Shown: positions 48,841 to 59,732 of the stretch, piece after piece | Layout of the letters: each line of letters begins with the position of its first letter | Numbering within the stretch: the stretch's first letter is position 1 | Source of the DNA: Mycolicibacterium sp. HK-90 | Lineage (GTDB): Bacteria > Actinomycetota > Actinomycetes > Mycobacteriales > Mycobacteriaceae | Direction of reading: 5' to 3' | DNA: 64,000 bases | Assembly (NCBI RefSeq): GCF_030486405.1 | Contig: NZ_CP129613.1 | Location: 3,844,001 to 3,908,000, forward strand | Notes under the pieces: model-generated | Databases searched by the model: none | Seen by the model: only the letters and a program-made list of their open reading frames with translations | Told to the model about the DNA's origin: nothing | Made by a program: the position numbers and the translations under genes

Positions 48841-48881
48841 AACAATCGCCGCAGCCTCTTCGAGAGGTTGCGGCGATTGTT
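48841..48881 (+). terminator. Terminator of the ctaE-qcrCAB operon
   Basis: A stem of about 19 bp (AACAATCGCCGCAGCCTCT pairing with the downstream arm, with one G-U wobble) and a 3-nt loop is followed by TTTTA. It begins 16 bp after the qcrB stop. The opposite strand also has short A/T flanks, so it may work in both directions. Confidence 0.8.
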
Positions 48882-48911
48882 TTATGGCCGGGTCGACCTT
48901 GGCCCCGACCG

Positions 48912-48962
48912 GTGTTGGCTTGTGTTCGAGATGAGCACGGCAACTCGAACACAAGCCAACAC
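48912..48962. repeat. Perfect 19-bp inverted repeat with 13-nt loop
   Basis: GTGTTGGCTTGTGTTCGAG (48912-48930) is repeated exactly in inverted form at 48944-48962, around the loop ATGAGCACGGCAA. No U-tract follows on either strand. It lies 30 bp beyond the qcr terminator, in the convergent gap before the DUF2561-like gene. It could be a second, I-shaped terminator, an RNA structure or a protein-binding palindrome. Confidence 0.85.
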
Positions 48963-49063
48963 TCGTCAGTCTGAGATACACAGCAGTGCAGGCGAGGGCC
49001 GCGAAGCTGTCAGATCGCCCAATCGGAAGATCGTATGGCCGCCGCGGCCGGGAGACTGTGAGC

Positions 49064-49642
49064 TCAGGACGGCATGGTGTCGAGCTGGCGCTGCGCGACG
49101 ATCGGCAGCGCGACGATGCCCACGGTGACCACACCCGCGACGCCATAGAGACACCAGGCCGCCACGTTGCTGCCGGTGGCCATGAGATAGGTGGCCAGCC
49201 CGATCGCCGCGGTCCCCACACCGATCGCGCAGGTGACCGACAGGATGAACCGCAGCCACACCCTCTCGACCGCCTCGGCGCCACCGGTACCCGCGGCGTA
49301 GCGGCTCATGGAGACCGGCGCGGCCCGGTAGCTCCCGCCGATGGGCCGGGGTGAGCGGGCCGGCGGCTGGGGCCGTCGTCCCGGTTGGCGGTTGTCGGCC
49401 TGAGCCCGGGCGCGCAGCAGCAGCGGCACCGCGCCCGCGATCACCACGACGGACAGGCCGATGACGGTGTAGAGCAGCCATGGGGTGTCCGCGCCCTCGG
49501 AGCCCTGCGGGTGACTGCGGCCCAGATCCACGAGGGCGACCACAGCGGCCACCCCGGCGCCCAGGGCAGCGAGCCAGACCGCGGCGCAGGCGCCCAGCAA
49601 GACCCGGTCAGTGCTCTCGAGTTCGCTGATCGGCCCGGTCAT
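49064..49642 (-). CDS. Four-helix membrane protein (Rv2197c/DUF2561-like)
   Basis: 192 residues from the ATG at 49642. Four hydrophobic segments (about 17-39, 56-77, 130-152 and 160-182) with a Pro/Arg/Ser-rich cytoplasmic loop between helices 2 and 3. No catalytic motif is recognised. The start overlaps the mmpS3 stop by 1 nt (TGATG), so it is co-expressed with mmpS3. Its position next to the cytochrome genes is conserved in M. tuberculosis as far as I recall. Confidence 0.78.
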   Translation of the reverse strand: MTGPISELESTDRVLLGACAAVWLAALGAGVAAVVALVDLGRSHPQGSEGADTPWLLYTVIGLSVVVIAGAVPLLLRARAQADNRQPGRRPQPPARSPRPIGGSYRAAPVSMSRYAAGTGGAEAVERVWLRFILSVTCAIGVGTAAIGLATYLMATGSNVAAWCLYGVAGVVTVGIVALPIVAQRQLDTMPS

Positions 49643-50520
49643 CAGCAGGCGGTCTGTGCCGAGTTGTTGGCGTTGGAGGACAACACGGTCCCGTCGCTGG
49701 CCGTGATCGAGCAGTTCAGTCTGCTCACCAGGAACAGGCTGGAGGCCTCGACCGAACCGACGTCCGAGTTGGAGATCGGGGTCATCGTGAAGGTCCACGG
49801 GATGTAGACGTTGCGCAGGGTGCGCCGGTTACCGTTCCCGTCGACGTAGGTGATCGTGATGATGTCACCTGGCGCCTTGGTGCCGGTCACCGAATAGGTG
49901 ACCTGACGCGGTCCGGCATGCGTCGTGGTGGTGGGCGGTGCCGACGTCGTGCTCGGCGCCGGCGGAGGCGCCTCAGGCGACGGCGCGGGTGGAGGTGGCG
50001 GCGGCTCGGTCACCGTCACGGTTTCCGGAGGCGGCGGGGGCGGCAGCTGCTCCGACGTCGGAGGTGGCGGGGGCGGCGGCGGGGGCGTCGTCGTGGTGAT
50101 CTCGTCCTGCACCGGAGGCGCCGACGTCGTGGTGCTCGGCTTCGGGGTGGCCAGATTGCTGGTGTCGTCGTCGCGGGTCACCAGGACGGCCACGGAAGCC
50201 ACCAGTGCGACGGCGGCGACGATGGCAGTGACGCCGACCACCCACGGCCAGCGAGGCGGCGGGGCGGTGTCGACGAGTTCAGTCGCCGGGTCGTAGTCGT
50301 CGTAGTCGTAGAGCGCCACGTCGGCAGGCACATACGGCCCGCTGGTGAACTGCTCCGACTCCGGCGCCGAATACGCCTGCGAGTAGAACTCCGTCTCGCC
50401 GCCATCCGCGTCGGCTCCCGAGGCCTGGGTCGGCTCCTCGGGTGCGGAGTGCTTCCCGGGTTGCTGATCCGGCAAATCAGAACCGGAGGCACCCGGTTCC
50501 GGGGGATTCGGCCCGCTCAT
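49642..50520 (-). CDS. mmpS3: MmpS3 membrane protein
   Basis: 292 residues. An acidic cytoplasmic N-terminus (1-92) precedes one transmembrane helix ([20 protein letters not shown]). A long Pro/Thr/Glu linker with runs of up to nine prolines (about 125-195) connects to the C-terminal MmpS domain ([20 protein letters not shown] and onwards), ending in a Cys. Unlike MmpS4/MmpS5 it has no adjacent mmpL gene. In mycobacteria it has been linked to cell-envelope integrity and division. Confidence 0.88.
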   Translation of the reverse strand: MSGPNPPEPGASGSDLPDQQPGKHSAPEEPTQASGADADGGETEFYSQAYSAPESEQFTSGPYVPADVALYDYDDYDPATELVDTAPPPRWPWVVGVTAIVAAVALVASVAVLVTRDDDTSNLATPKPSTTTSAPPVQDEITTTTPPPPPPPPPTSEQLPPPPPPETVTVTEPPPPPPAPSPEAPPPAPSTTSAPPTTTTHAGPRQVTYSVTGTKAPGDIITITYVDGNGNRRTLRNVYIPWTFTMTPISNSDVGSVEASSLFLVSRLNCSITASDGTVLSSNANNSAQTAC

Positions 50521-50705
50521 CTACGCCTATCCTTCTCGACAACTTCACCGCCCCCAGATCGAACGGAGCCGTTCGCCGGTGACAGTGCCCCGGCAACATT
50601 ACCCAACAAGGAGAAGCCGGTGAGTCCGGCGCTGCCGGTGGCGGATGAAGTGACGGCCCGATTGTGACCTTTTCCCAGGTCGCAATCGGCACGTCGTCGG
50701 ACGGG

Positions 50706-51137
<432 letters not shown>

Positions 51138-52175
51138 TTACTTGCTCGCCTGCGGTGCCTGCTCACCGCGTCGGGTGTCGAACGGCTTGGTGGTGATGGC
51201 CAGCGGCTCCTGGTTGATGGCCGCCAGCGCCTCGGCATTGGTCTTGCCTGCGGTGCGCTGATCGATGTAGGCCTTGAAGTCGTTGGGTTCGACGACCCGG
51301 ACCTCGAAGTTCATCATCGAGTGGTAGGTGCCGCACATCTCGGTGCAGCGCCCGACGAATGCGCCGGTCTGCTCGATCTTGCTGACCTGGAAGATGTGGT
51401 CGGAGTTGTTGGCCACCGGCTCCGGCATCACGTCACGCTTGAAGAGGAATTCCGGAACCCAGAAGCCGTGGATCACGTCCGCGGAGTTGAGCTGGAACTC
51501 GACGCGCTTGCCGGCCGGGAGCACCAGCACCGGGATCTCGGTGGAGCTGCCCAGTGTCTCGATCTTGTCGAAGTTCAGGTAGGTCCGGTCCTCGGGGTTG
51601 AGGCCACGCACCGCACCGACGCGCTCCTGGCCGTGCGCGTCCTGGCCCTCGGGCTTGGAGGTCATCGCGGCCTTGCGCTCGGGGTCGGCCCCGTCGTAGT
51701 CGAACGTGCCGTCGGCGTAGTCGATCTTCTGGTAGCCGAACTTCCAGTTCCACTGGAAGGCAGTCACATCGATGACGACCTCGGGGTTGGGATCCTTGTG
51801 GAGCATGCGCTCCTGGACCACCACGGTGAAGTAGAACAGCACCGAGATGATGAGGAAGGGGATCACCGTCAGCACCAGCTCCAGCGGCATGTTGTAGCCG
51901 AACTGGCGCGGCAGCTCGGTGTCGCCCTTCTTCTTGCGGTGGAAGGCGCTCGACCAGAAGATCAGTGCCCACACGATGGCACCCACCACGAAGGAGGCAA
52001 TCACGGAGCCGATCCACAGCTCGCGGTTGAGTTTGCCCTCCGGGGTGATTCCGGTCGGCCAACCGAGGGCGAGTGCGTCCTGCCAGCTGCAGCCGCTCAG
52101 CAAGAGGGCTGAGCCACCCAGGACAATGGTCAACAACGCCGCTCGGGCCACCTTCTTAAGCCCGCGAGGTGTCAC
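51138..52175 (-). CDS. ctaC: Cytochrome aa3 oxidase subunit II (lipoprotein)
   Basis: 345 residues, GTG start with AGGAGG upstream. The signal peptide ends in the lipobox LLSGC (Cys29). Two transmembrane helices (about 55-78 and 98-120) follow, then the cupredoxin domain with binuclear CuA ligands in [13 protein letters not shown] and an upstream HGFWVPEF histidine. It receives electrons from the cytochrome cc subunit. A loop rich in charged residues (about 150-185) is an insertion typical of actinobacteria. Confidence 0.95.
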   Translation of the reverse strand: MTPRGLKKVARAALLTIVLGGSALLLSGCSWQDALALGWPTGITPEGKLNRELWIGSVIASFVVGAIVWALIFWSSAFHRKKKGDTELPRQFGYNMPLELVLTVIPFLIISVLFYFTVVVQERMLHKDPNPEVVIDVTAFQWNWKFGYQKIDYADGTFDYDGADPERKAAMTSKPEGQDAHGQERVGAVRGLNPEDRTYLNFDKIETLGSSTEIPVLVLPAGKRVEFQLNSADVIHGFWVPEFLFKRDVMPEPVANNSDHIFQVSKIEQTGAFVGRCTEMCGTYHSMMNFEVRVVEPNDFKAYIDQRTAGKTNAEALAAINQEPLAITTKPFDTRRGEQAPQASK

Positions 52176-52354
52176 GTTGGCGCCTCCTAGATCGGTATTT
52201 CGCGACCGCGACCGGTCGTTGTTTTGCGAATACTACGCAGCGTAGACCACGCCGGTCCACGGGAGCGAAGCGACTCGGGAATGGCGTCGCGACGCAGGAC
52301 ACAGCGACCCGGCGAGGCGTCCGGGTGGTGGTCTCGGCGACCCGCCGGATCAGA

Positions 52355-52360
52355 CATACT
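52355..52360 (+). promoter_or_regulatory. -10-like hexamer for asnB
   Basis: CATACT lies 6 nt before GTG 52367. The start codon is independently fixed because Cys must be residue 2 of the mature enzyme, so this is one of the firmest leaderless candidates in the window. Confidence 0.5.
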
Positions 52361-52366
52361 GGCGCG

Positions 52367-54352
52367 GTGTGTGGACTGCTCGCCTTGGTAACTGACCCAG
52401 CCCGATCCACCCAGGGTGACGCCTCCCCCGACGCCGGATCGCGGCTGGTCGACGCGGTGGCCGGCGCTTCCCATCTGATGCGTCATCGCGGGCCCGACGA
52501 GCCGGGTACCTGGGCCGATCCGAACGGTGACGGGCAGGGTGCGGTGGTGCTCGGCTTCAACCGCCTGTCGATCATCGACATCGCGCACAGCCACCAGCCG
52601 TTGCGCTGGGGTCCCGCCGAATCGCCCGACCGCTACGTCCTGGTGTTCAACGGCGAGATCTACAACTACCTGGAACTGCGTGAGGCGCTGCGTTCCGAAT
52701 TCGGTGCGGTATTTCACACCGACGGCGACGGCGAGGCCATCGTGGCGGCCTACCACCACTGGGGTGCGGACGCGCTGAATCGGCTGCGCGGCATGTTTGC
52801 GTTCGCGCTGTGGGACACCGTCGAACGCGAGATGTTCTGCGCCCGAGACCCGTTCGGTATCAAGCCCCTGTACCTGGCGACCGGCCCCGGCGGCACCGCG
52901 GTGGGCAGTGAGAAGAAGTGCCTGCTGGACCTCGCCCAGGATCCAGACCTGGGCTTGGGCATCGACCTCGGCCTCGACGAGCGGGCCGTGCAGCACTACA
53001 CGGTGCTGCAGTACGTGCCAGAGCCCGAGACCCTGCATCGCGGCATCCGCCGGTTGGAGTCCGGCAGCTATGCGCGGTTCCGGCCCGGCGGCCGGCCCGA
53101 GGTGACCCGGTATTTCGTCCCGAAGTTCAACGCGGTGCCGTTCGTCAAGGGTGCCGAGCAGGCCCGCTACGACGAGATCACCGCAGCCCTGGAGGATTCG
53201 GTCGCCAAGCACATGCGCGCCGATGTGACGGTCGGCGCGTTCCTGTCCGGCGGCATCGATTCGACGGCGACCGCGGCGCTGGCGATGCGGCACAACCCCC
53301 GGCTGATCACGTTCACCACCGGCTTCGAGCGGGAGGGCTTCTCCGAGGTCGATGTCGCCGTGGCCTCTGCCGAGGCCATCGGCGCCCGGCACGTCACCAA
53401 GGTGGTCAGCCAGGCCGAATTCGTCGAGGCGCTGCCCGAGATCGTCTGGTACCTCGACGAACCGGTGGCCGATCCGGCCCTGGTGCCGCTGTTCTTCATC
53501 GCCCGCGAGGCCCGCAAGCACGTCAAGGTGGTGCTGTCCGGCGAGGGCGCCGACGAGTTGTTCGGCGGTTACACGATCTACCGGGAGCCGTTGTCACTGC
53601 GGCCGTTCGACTATCTGCCTCGGCCACTGCGCAAGTCGCTGGGCAAGGCATCCAAGCCGCTGCCCGAGGGCATGCGGGGCAAGAGCCTGCTGCATCGCGG
53701 ATCGTTGACGCTGGAGGAGCGGTATTACGGCAATGCCCGCAGCTTCTCCGATGAGCAGCTGCGCGCGGTGCTGCCGGGCTTCCGGCCGGAGTGGACGCAC
53801 ACCGACGTCACCGCTCCCGTGTACGCGGCATCGCAGGGCTGGGATCCGGTGGCGCGCATGCAGCACATCGACCTGTTCACCTGGCTGCGCGGCGACATCC
53901 TGGTCAAGGCCGACAAGATCACCATGGCCAACTCGCTGGAGCTGCGGGTTCCGTTCCTGGACCCCGAGGTGTTCGCCGTGGCCTCCCGGCTGCCGGTCGA
54001 TCAGAAGATCACCCGGTCGACGACCAAGTACGCGTTGCGTCGCGCGCTGGAGCCGATCGTTCCGGCCCACGTGCTCAACCGTCCGAAGCTCGGCTTCCCG
54101 GTGCCGATCCGGCACTGGCTGCGCGCCGGCGAGTTGATGGACTGGGCCTACGCGATGACGGCATCGTCACAGGCGGGCGCGTATGTCGACCTGGCAGCGG
54201 TCCGCACCATGCTCGACGAGCACCGCAGCGGTGTCAGCGACCACAGCCGCCGGCTGTGGACCGTGCTGATCTTCATGCTGTGGCACGCCATCTTCGTCGA
54301 GCACAGCGTGACCCCGCAGATCAAGGAACCGCACTACCCGGTCCAGCTTTAG
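52367..54352 (+). CDS. asnB: Glutamine-dependent asparagine synthetase (class II amidotransferase)
   Basis: 661 residues from GTG 52367, giving (M)-C-G-L-L with the nucleophile Cys2. The N-terminal glutaminase domain includes MRHRGPDEPGTW, VFNGEIYNYLELRE and ARDPFGIKPLYL; the synthetase domain begins near AFLSGGIDSTATAAL (PP-loop), with SGEGADELFGGY. It makes asparagine from aspartate, ATP and glutamine; some mycobacterial homologues amidate meso-DAP in peptidoglycan, and this is a possible alternative substrate. Confidence 0.93.
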   Translation: MCGLLALVTDPARSTQGDASPDAGSRLVDAVAGASHLMRHRGPDEPGTWADPNGDGQGAVVLGFNRLSIIDIAHSHQPLRWGPAESPDRYVLVFNGEIYNYLELREALRSEFGAVFHTDGDGEAIVAAYHHWGADALNRLRGMFAFALWDTVEREMFCARDPFGIKPLYLATGPGGTAVGSEKKCLLDLAQDPDLGLGIDLGLDERAVQHYTVLQYVPEPETLHRGIRRLESGSYARFRPGGRPEVTRYFVPKFNAVPFVKGAEQARYDEITAALEDSVAKHMRADVTVGAFLSGGIDSTATAALAMRHNPRLITFTTGFEREGFSEVDVAVASAEAIGARHVTKVVSQAEFVEALPEIVWYLDEPVADPALVPLFFIAREARKHVKVVLSGEGADELFGGYTIYREPLSLRPFDYLPRPLRKSLGKASKPLPEGMRGKSLLHRGSLTLEERYYGNARSFSDEQLRAVLPGFRPEWTHTDVTAPVYAASQGWDPVARMQHIDLFTWLRGDILVKADKITMANSLELRVPFLDPEVFAVASRLPVDQKITRSTTKYALRRALEPIVPAHVLNRPKLGFPVPIRHWLRAGELMDWAYAMTASSQAGAYVDLAAVRTMLDEHRSGVSDHSRRLWTVLIFMLWHAIFVEHSVTPQIKEPHYPVQL

Positions 54353-54353
54353 G

Positions 54354-54384
54354 CGGCTCTGAGCCCCGGCGAGGCCCAGAGCCG
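54354..54384. terminator. Hairpin between the convergent asnB and adoK genes
   Basis: CGGCTCTG (54354-54361) and CAGAGCCG (54377-54384) form an 8-bp stem with a GC-rich interior that can fold further. It fills most of the 41-bp convergent gap. There is no U-tract on either side, so any termination would be of the I-shaped, bidirectional type. Confidence 0.45.
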
Positions 54385-54393
54385 GCGACCGGA

Positions 54394-55377
<984 letters not shown>

Positions 55378-55537
55378 TCATTTCGTTAAGTCGGCTACAT
55401 AACACTACCCGCGCGGGCCGGGCGCTGATCTGCGCTCACGATCGCACTTCGCGGGTTGCGCTAACCTGCGTATAACCGTATTCCCGGTCACCGTAGACGG
55501 CTGACCCAACTCCAGATCACGCGGGGAGCGCCATTTA

Positions 55538-56158
55538 ATGACTGGTTCTTACCAGTACCCCGAGCACATTCCGCCACCGCAGCAGTATCCCGAGCAGGTG
55601 CCCTCTGCCTACCCCGGCACCCTGCCGCCGCCGGTGCCCTATCCGACGCGCCGGCGCTGGCCGAAAGTCGTGGCGGCACTGCTGGCGGTGGTCGCGCTCG
55701 CGGGCGTGCTGACCGTCGTGGTGGTTGCCGCCCGACGTGGCCCGGCGGCACCGGTGGTGGTGTCGGATGCCGCGGCTCAGGCCGCGATCCAGGAATACCT
55801 GGACGCCTTGGTCGAGGGCGACGACGAAACCGTCGCACGACACACGCTGTGCGGGTTGTACGACGGTGTGAAGGAGCGCAAGGCCGATCTCGCGGTGGCC
55901 GGACTGGCCAGCGACGCGTTCCGCAAGCAGTTCAGCCACGTCGAGGTGACCGGTATCGACAAGAACGTGCCGTGGTCCACCACGCAGGCGCAGGTGCTGT
56001 TCACGATGAAGGTGGCACCGGCGAGCGGGTCGGCCCGAGGGCAACGCGCCATGGACGAAGAACAGCAGGGCGTCGCGCAACTGCTGGTGCAGAGAGACGG
56101 AAAGAACGAGCAGGTTCTGGTGTGCTCGTACGTGCTGCGCACCAGCGGTCAGTACTGA
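55538..56158 (+). CDS. Membrane-anchored protein with nuclear-transport-factor-like extracytoplasmic domain (Rv2203-like)
   Basis: 206 residues; ATG 55538 has GGGGAGC upstream. A Pro/Tyr/Gln-rich cytoplasmic N-terminus (1-40) is followed by one transmembrane helix (VVAALLAVVALAGVLTVVVV) and a 140-residue outside domain (AAIQEYLDALVEGDDETVAR onwards). Its layout resembles the DUF4878/NTF2-like Mce-associated or lumazine-binding-type domains common in mycobacteria, though I cannot assign a family with certainty. Function unknown. Confidence 0.75.
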   Translation: MTGSYQYPEHIPPPQQYPEQVPSAYPGTLPPPVPYPTRRRWPKVVAALLAVVALAGVLTVVVVAARRGPAAPVVVSDAAAQAAIQEYLDALVEGDDETVARHTLCGLYDGVKERKADLAVAGLASDAFRKQFSHVEVTGIDKNVPWSTTQAQVLFTMKVAPASGSARGQRAMDEEQQGVAQLLVQRDGKNEQVLVCSYVLRTSGQY

Positions 56159-56172
56159 CCGCCGGCCGTCAG
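56155..56172. terminator. Short hairpin between the Rv2203-like and Fe-S carrier genes
   Basis: CTGAC and GTCAG arms with an almost self-complementary interior (one mismatch) overlap the TGA of the plus-strand gene. It lies in the 20-bp convergent gap and lacks a U-tract. Weak support. Confidence 0.3.
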
Positions 56173-56178
56173 CTCACG

Positions 56179-56535
56179 TCAGTTGAAGGAATCGCCGCAG
56201 GCGCAAGAGCCGGTGGCGTTCGGGTTGTCGATCGTGAAGCCCTGCTTCTCGATCGAGTCGACGAAATCGATGGTGGCGCCCTGCACGTACGGAGCGCTCA
56301 TCCGGTCCACGGTCAGCTTGACGCCGCCGAACTCGGCGGTCAGGTCGCCGTCGAGGGCCCGGTCGTCGAAGAAAAGGTTGTAACGCAGGCCGGCGCAGCC
56401 ACCCGGCTGCACGGCGATGCGCAGCGCGAGGTCGTCGCGGCCTTCCTGGTCCAGCAGCGCCTTCGCCTTCGTCGCCGCAGCGTCGGACAGGGTCACACCG
56501 TGGGTTTCGGTGGAGGTGGCGTCCTGAACAGTCAT
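56179..56535 (-). CDS. A-type iron-sulfur cluster carrier (HesB/IscA/ErpA family)
   Basis: 118 residues from the ATG at 56535, with GGGAGAGCT upstream. The three conserved cysteines are present: one in PGGCAGLRY and two in the C-terminal SCACGDSFN. The fold signature (LRIAVQPGGCAGLRYNLFF as an extended strand-turn) matches A-type carriers. It receives or delivers 4Fe-4S clusters to apoproteins. In H37Rv a glycerate-kinase-like gene follows upstream of Rv2206; it is absent here. Confidence 0.92.
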   Translation of the reverse strand: MTVQDATSTETHGVTLSDAAATKAKALLDQEGRDDLALRIAVQPGGCAGLRYNLFFDDRALDGDLTAEFGGVKLTVDRMSAPYVQGATIDFVDSIEKQGFTIDNPNATGSCACGDSFN

Positions 56536-56628
56536 AGCTCTCCCTAAAGCATCCCTGGGCATCAAGACACGTGGACGTGCCGCGCGTCTACTACCTCAAC
56601 GGTACCTTGTTCCGGCGCTATTCCCGAC

Positions 56629-56637
56629 TTATCCACA
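56629..56637 (+). other. Single consensus DnaA-box-like 9-mer
   Basis: TTATCCACA matches the classic DnaA-box consensus TTATNCACA exactly. It lies in the 152-bp divergent gap before the DUF3043 gene, about 38 bp upstream of that gene's -10 hexamer. There is only one copy and no AT-rich unwinding region, so it is not an origin. Confidence 0.4.
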
Positions 56638-56674
56638 GGCCGGGGCATGTGGCCAGGGCAGGTGCGGCGGGCAG

Positions 56675-56680
56675 TAACCT
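56675..56680 (+). promoter_or_regulatory. -10-like hexamer for the DUF3043 gene
   Basis: TAACCT lies 7 nt before GTG 56688, with no Shine-Dalgarno, consistent with leaderless transcription. Confidence 0.45.
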
Positions 56681-56687
56681 GGCTGGC

Positions 56688-57389
56688 GTGAAGCTGCTTG
56701 GCCGTAAGAAGGACAACGAAGGCGAACCCGCCGCGACCGACCAGGCCGCGGGCACCGACGGGTCCGCCGGGTCGATTTCCGCCGAATCGCAAACCACCGG
56801 CGGCGTCACCTCGACGGCTCCGAAGGGCAGACCGACCCCCAAGCGCAGTGAGGCCGGCAAGCGGCGCGGGCCCGTCGCCCCCGCCCCGCAGACCGCCGCC
56901 GAGGCGCGTCAGCGTCGCAAGGAGCTGCGCGGCCCGAAGCTGTCCAAGGAAGAGCGCAAGATCGAGCGGATCACCCGCCGTGCCGACATGGCCGACCGCC
57001 GCGAAAAGATGATGTCCGGCGAAGAGGGCTACCTGCTGCCCCGGGACAAGGGCCCGGTGCGCCGCTACGTCCGCAATGTCGTCGACGCCCGGCGCAATGT
57101 GCTCGGCCTGTTCATGCCCGCCGCGCTGGCGATGATCTTCTTCATGCTGGCGCTGCCGTCGCTGAAGGTCCAGCAGATGCTGTCCTACGCGATGCTGGCC
57201 CTGGTGGTCATCATGCTGGTCGACGGGTTCATCGTCGGCCGCAAGGTGAACCGGATGGTGGACGAGAAGTTCCCCGGCAACACCGAAAGCGGTTGGAAGC
57301 TGGGGCTTTACGCGGCCAGCCGGGCATCGCAGCTGCGCCGTATGCGGGCTCCGCGGCCGGTGGTCAACCGCGGCGACAAGATCTCTTGA
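56688..57389 (+). CDS. DUF3043 membrane protein (Rv2206-like)
   Basis: 233 residues from GTG 56688 (VKLLGRKKDNEGEP). The long N-terminal part (1-125) is charged and Ala/Pro/Lys-rich, with LSKEERKIERITRRADMADR as a conserved basic helix. Two transmembrane helices (about 148-165 and 170-188) and a basic tail follow. DUF3043 is an actinobacterial family of unknown function. It lies 23 bp upstream of cobU and may be co-transcribed with the cobalamin genes. Confidence 0.85.
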   Translation: MKLLGRKKDNEGEPAATDQAAGTDGSAGSISAESQTTGGVTSTAPKGRPTPKRSEAGKRRGPVAPAPQTAAEARQRRKELRGPKLSKEERKIERITRRADMADRREKMMSGEEGYLLPRDKGPVRRYVRNVVDARRNVLGLFMPAALAMIFFMLALPSLKVQQMLSYAMLALVVIMLVDGFIVGRKVNRMVDEKFPGNTESGWKLGLYAASRASQLRRMRAPRPVVNRGDKIS

Positions 57390-57412
57390 TGCCTTTGCGG
57401 GGAGCCTGAACG

Positions 57413-57946
57413 GTGCGCACCCTGGTTCTCGGCGGTATCCGGTCGGGCAAATCCCAGTGGGCCGAATCGGCCATCACGCGCGCCGCCGGGGTCACCGCGC
57501 CGGTGCGCTACCTCGCCACCGGCCCGGCCGCCGACACCGATCCCGCCTGGGCGCACCGGGTCGACGCACACCGGGCCCGTCGTCCCGCGCACTGGCGCAC
57601 CGTGGAGACCGATGATCTTGTGGCGGCCCTGGCCACCGCACCCGACACCCCCGCGCTCGTCGACGACATCGGTGGCTGGCTGACCGCGACGATGGACCGG
57701 ATCGGCGCCTGGGCCGGGGCGTCGGTGACCGGCGAGGTCGACGCACTCGTGCACGCGGTGGATGCGTTCGCCGCTCCCCTGGCCCTGGTGAGCCCCGAGG
57801 TCGGGCTGACCGTGGTGCCCGCCACCGAGGCGGGCCGGCGGTTCGCCGACGAACTCGGCACGGTCAACCAGCGTCTGGCCGCGGCGTGCGACCGGGTGGT
57901 GCTGGTGGTGGCCGGCCAACCGCTCACGGTGAAGGAGCCGACATGA
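57413..57946 (+). CDS. cobU: Adenosylcobinamide kinase / guanylyltransferase
   Basis: 177 residues, GTG start with GGGGAGC upstream. [16 protein letters not shown] is the P-loop (G-x4-G-K-S) and [20 protein letters not shown] contains the conserved E-V-G motif of CobU. It phosphorylates adenosylcobinamide and transfers GMP to give AdoCbi-GDP in the nucleotide-loop pathway. The usual central H-x-x-R region is weakly recognisable ([14 protein letters not shown]). Its stop overlaps cobT by 4 nt. Confidence 0.9.
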   Translation: MRTLVLGGIRSGKSQWAESAITRAAGVTAPVRYLATGPAADTDPAWAHRVDAHRARRPAHWRTVETDDLVAALATAPDTPALVDDIGGWLTATMDRIGAWAGASVTGEVDALVHAVDAFAAPLALVSPEVGLTVVPATEAGRRFADELGTVNQRLAAACDRVVLVVAGQPLTVKEPT

Positions 57947-59010
57947 CCGAATCCCATCCGGCCATCGTGTTCGACCCCGTCACCGAACCGGATGCCGAAT
58001 CGGGCGCCGCGGCACGGGTCCGCCAGGATCGGCTGACCAAGCCGCCCGGCTCGCTGGGCCGGCTCGAGGAAATCTCCGTCTGGGCGGCGTCCTGCCAGGG
58101 CACCTCCCCACCGCGGGCATTGACCCGGCCACGCGTGGTGGTCTTCGCCGCCGACCACGGAGTCACCGCCGCAGGCGTTTCGGCGTTTCCGTCCGCGGTC
58201 ACCGGCCAGATGATGGCCAATTTCGATTCCGGCGGGGCGGCGATCAACGTGCTGGCCGAGGTGGCCGGGGCCACCGTCCGGGTGGCCGACATCGCGGTCG
58301 ACTGCGACGCCCCGCTCTCCCCCGCGATCGGCTCCCACAAGGTGCGGCGCAGTTCCGGCAACATCGCCGTCGAGGACGCGCTCAGCGAAACCGAAGCGGT
58401 GGCAGCGGTGACGGCGGGCCGCCGGATCGCCGACGAGGAGGTCGACGCCGGGGCCGATCTGCTCATCGCCGGCGACATGGGGATCGGAAACACCACGGCG
58501 GCAACGACTCTGGTAGCCGCGCTGACCGGAACCGAACCTGTGGTGGTGGTGGGCCGCGGCACCGGCATCGACGATCTCGGCTGGATGCGCAAAGCCGCCG
58601 CGGTTCGTGACGCGCTGTACCGGGCCCGCACCGTGACCCGGGATCCGCTGGGCCTGCTCCGGGTGTGCGGCGGGGCCGATCTGGCCGCCATCGCCGGGTT
58701 CTGCGCGCAGGCCGCGGTGCGGCGCACCCCGGTGCTGCTCGACGGCATGGTGGTGACGGCCGCCGCGCTGGTGGCCGAGGAGTTGGCACCGGGCGCCAAG
58801 GCGTGGTGGCAGGCCGGACACCGGTCACCCGAACCGGCCCATGATCTGGCGCTGTCCCACCTGGGGCTGAAACCGATCGTCGACCTCGGCATGCGACTCG
58901 GGGAGGGCACCGGCGCGGCGGTGGCGCTGCCGATCGTGCGGGCCGCGATCGCCACGCTGACTTCGATGGCCACCTTCGACGAAGCCGGTATTTCCGAAGA
59001 GACGCCATGA
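57943..59010 (+). CDS. cobT: Nicotinate-nucleotide--dimethylbenzimidazole phosphoribosyltransferase
   Basis: 355 residues from ATG 57943. [13 protein letters not shown] near the N-terminus, [18 protein letters not shown], and [14 protein letters not shown] with the active-site region are diagnostic; the catalytic Glu falls near the C-terminal [11 protein letters not shown]. It activates the lower base (alpha-ribazole phosphate) for cobalamin. It overlaps cobU and cobS by 4 nt each. Confidence 0.95.
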   Translation: MTESHPAIVFDPVTEPDAESGAAARVRQDRLTKPPGSLGRLEEISVWAASCQGTSPPRALTRPRVVVFAADHGVTAAGVSAFPSAVTGQMMANFDSGGAAINVLAEVAGATVRVADIAVDCDAPLSPAIGSHKVRRSSGNIAVEDALSETEAVAAVTAGRRIADEEVDAGADLLIAGDMGIGNTTAATTLVAALTGTEPVVVVGRGTGIDDLGWMRKAAAVRDALYRARTVTRDPLGLLRVCGGADLAAIAGFCAQAAVRRTPVLLDGMVVTAAALVAEELAPGAKAWWQAGHRSPEPAHDLALSHLGLKPIVDLGMRLGEGTGAAVALPIVRAAIATLTSMATFDEAGISEETP

Positions 59011-59732
59011 TTTCCGCGCTCGGCGGGGCTTTCGCATTCGGCACGGTGCTGCCGGTCCGCACCGCGGCCGGGGTCGGCCGGGGTGCCTTGACCGCGCTGC
59101 CGGTGGTGGGTCTGGCCCTCGGGGCACTGGCGGCCGGGGTCGTGGCCGGGGGCCAGTGGGCCTTCGGGACCGGCAGCGTGCTGCCCGGTCTGCTGGCGGT
59201 GGCCGCGCTGCTGCTGGCCACCCGCGGGCTGCACATCGACGGGTTCTGCGACACCGTCGACGGACTCGGCTGTTACGGCCCGCCGGAGCGGGCGCTGGCG
59301 GTCATGCGTGACGGCTCGGCCGGACCATTCGGCGTCGCCGCGGTGATCGTGCTGATCGGTTGTCAGGCACTGGCTTTCGACCAGCTCGAGCCGATGGCCG
59401 TCGTCGTCGCCGTCACCGCGGGCCGGGTCGCGGCGGTGGCCGCGGGTCGGCGTTCGGTGCCCGCGGCCGCGGGCAGTTCCCTGGGCGGCGCGGTGGCGGG
59501 CACCCAGCCGGTCGCCGTCGTCGTCGCGTGGCTGATCGCTGTCGCCGCGCTGGCCGCGTCGGCCGGCCCCCGGATATGGCAGGGCCCCGTCGTCGTGCTG
59601 GTCGCGGTCGGCTGTTCGGTGCTGTTGGTCGCGCACTGTGTGCGCCGGTTCGGTGGCATCACCGGCGACGTGCTGGGCGCCGCCGTCGAGGTGACGACGA
59701 CGTTGACGGCGCTGGGCCTGGCGATCGGCTAG
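59007..59732 (+). CDS. cobS: Adenosylcobinamide-GDP ribazoletransferase (cobalamin synthase)
   Basis: 241 residues, about six hydrophobic helices. [19 protein letters not shown] is the family D-G-x-x-D-x-x-D-G site and [13 protein letters not shown] the second conserved loop; [15 protein letters not shown] closes the protein. It joins AdoCbi-GDP with alpha-ribazole at the membrane to make adenosylcobalamin. No cobalamin riboswitch precedes the cobUTS genes. Its stop is shared with ilvE within CTAG. Confidence 0.93.
   Translation: MISALGGAFAFGTVLPVRTAAGVGRGALTALPVVGLALGALAAGVVAGGQWAFGTGSVLPGLLAVAALLLATRGLHIDGFCDTVDGLGCYGPPERALAVMRDGSAGPFGVAAVIVLIGCQALAFDQLEPMAVVVAVTAGRVAAVAAGRRSVPAAAGSSLGGAVAGTQPVAVVVAWLIAVAALAASAGPRIWQGPVVVLVAVGCSVLLVAHCVRRFGGITGDVLGAAVEVTTTLTALGLAIG

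Noticed and set aside
49918..50667. Glycine-rich, PE_PGRS-like plus-strand frames
   Set aside because: The glycine runs are the complement of the proline-rich linker of mmpS3; there is no PE domain.
57300..57412. Possible cobalamin riboswitch before cobU
   Set aside because: The gap between the DUF3043 gene and cobU is only 23 bp, too short for the aptamer, and no B12-box-like sequence is seen upstream.
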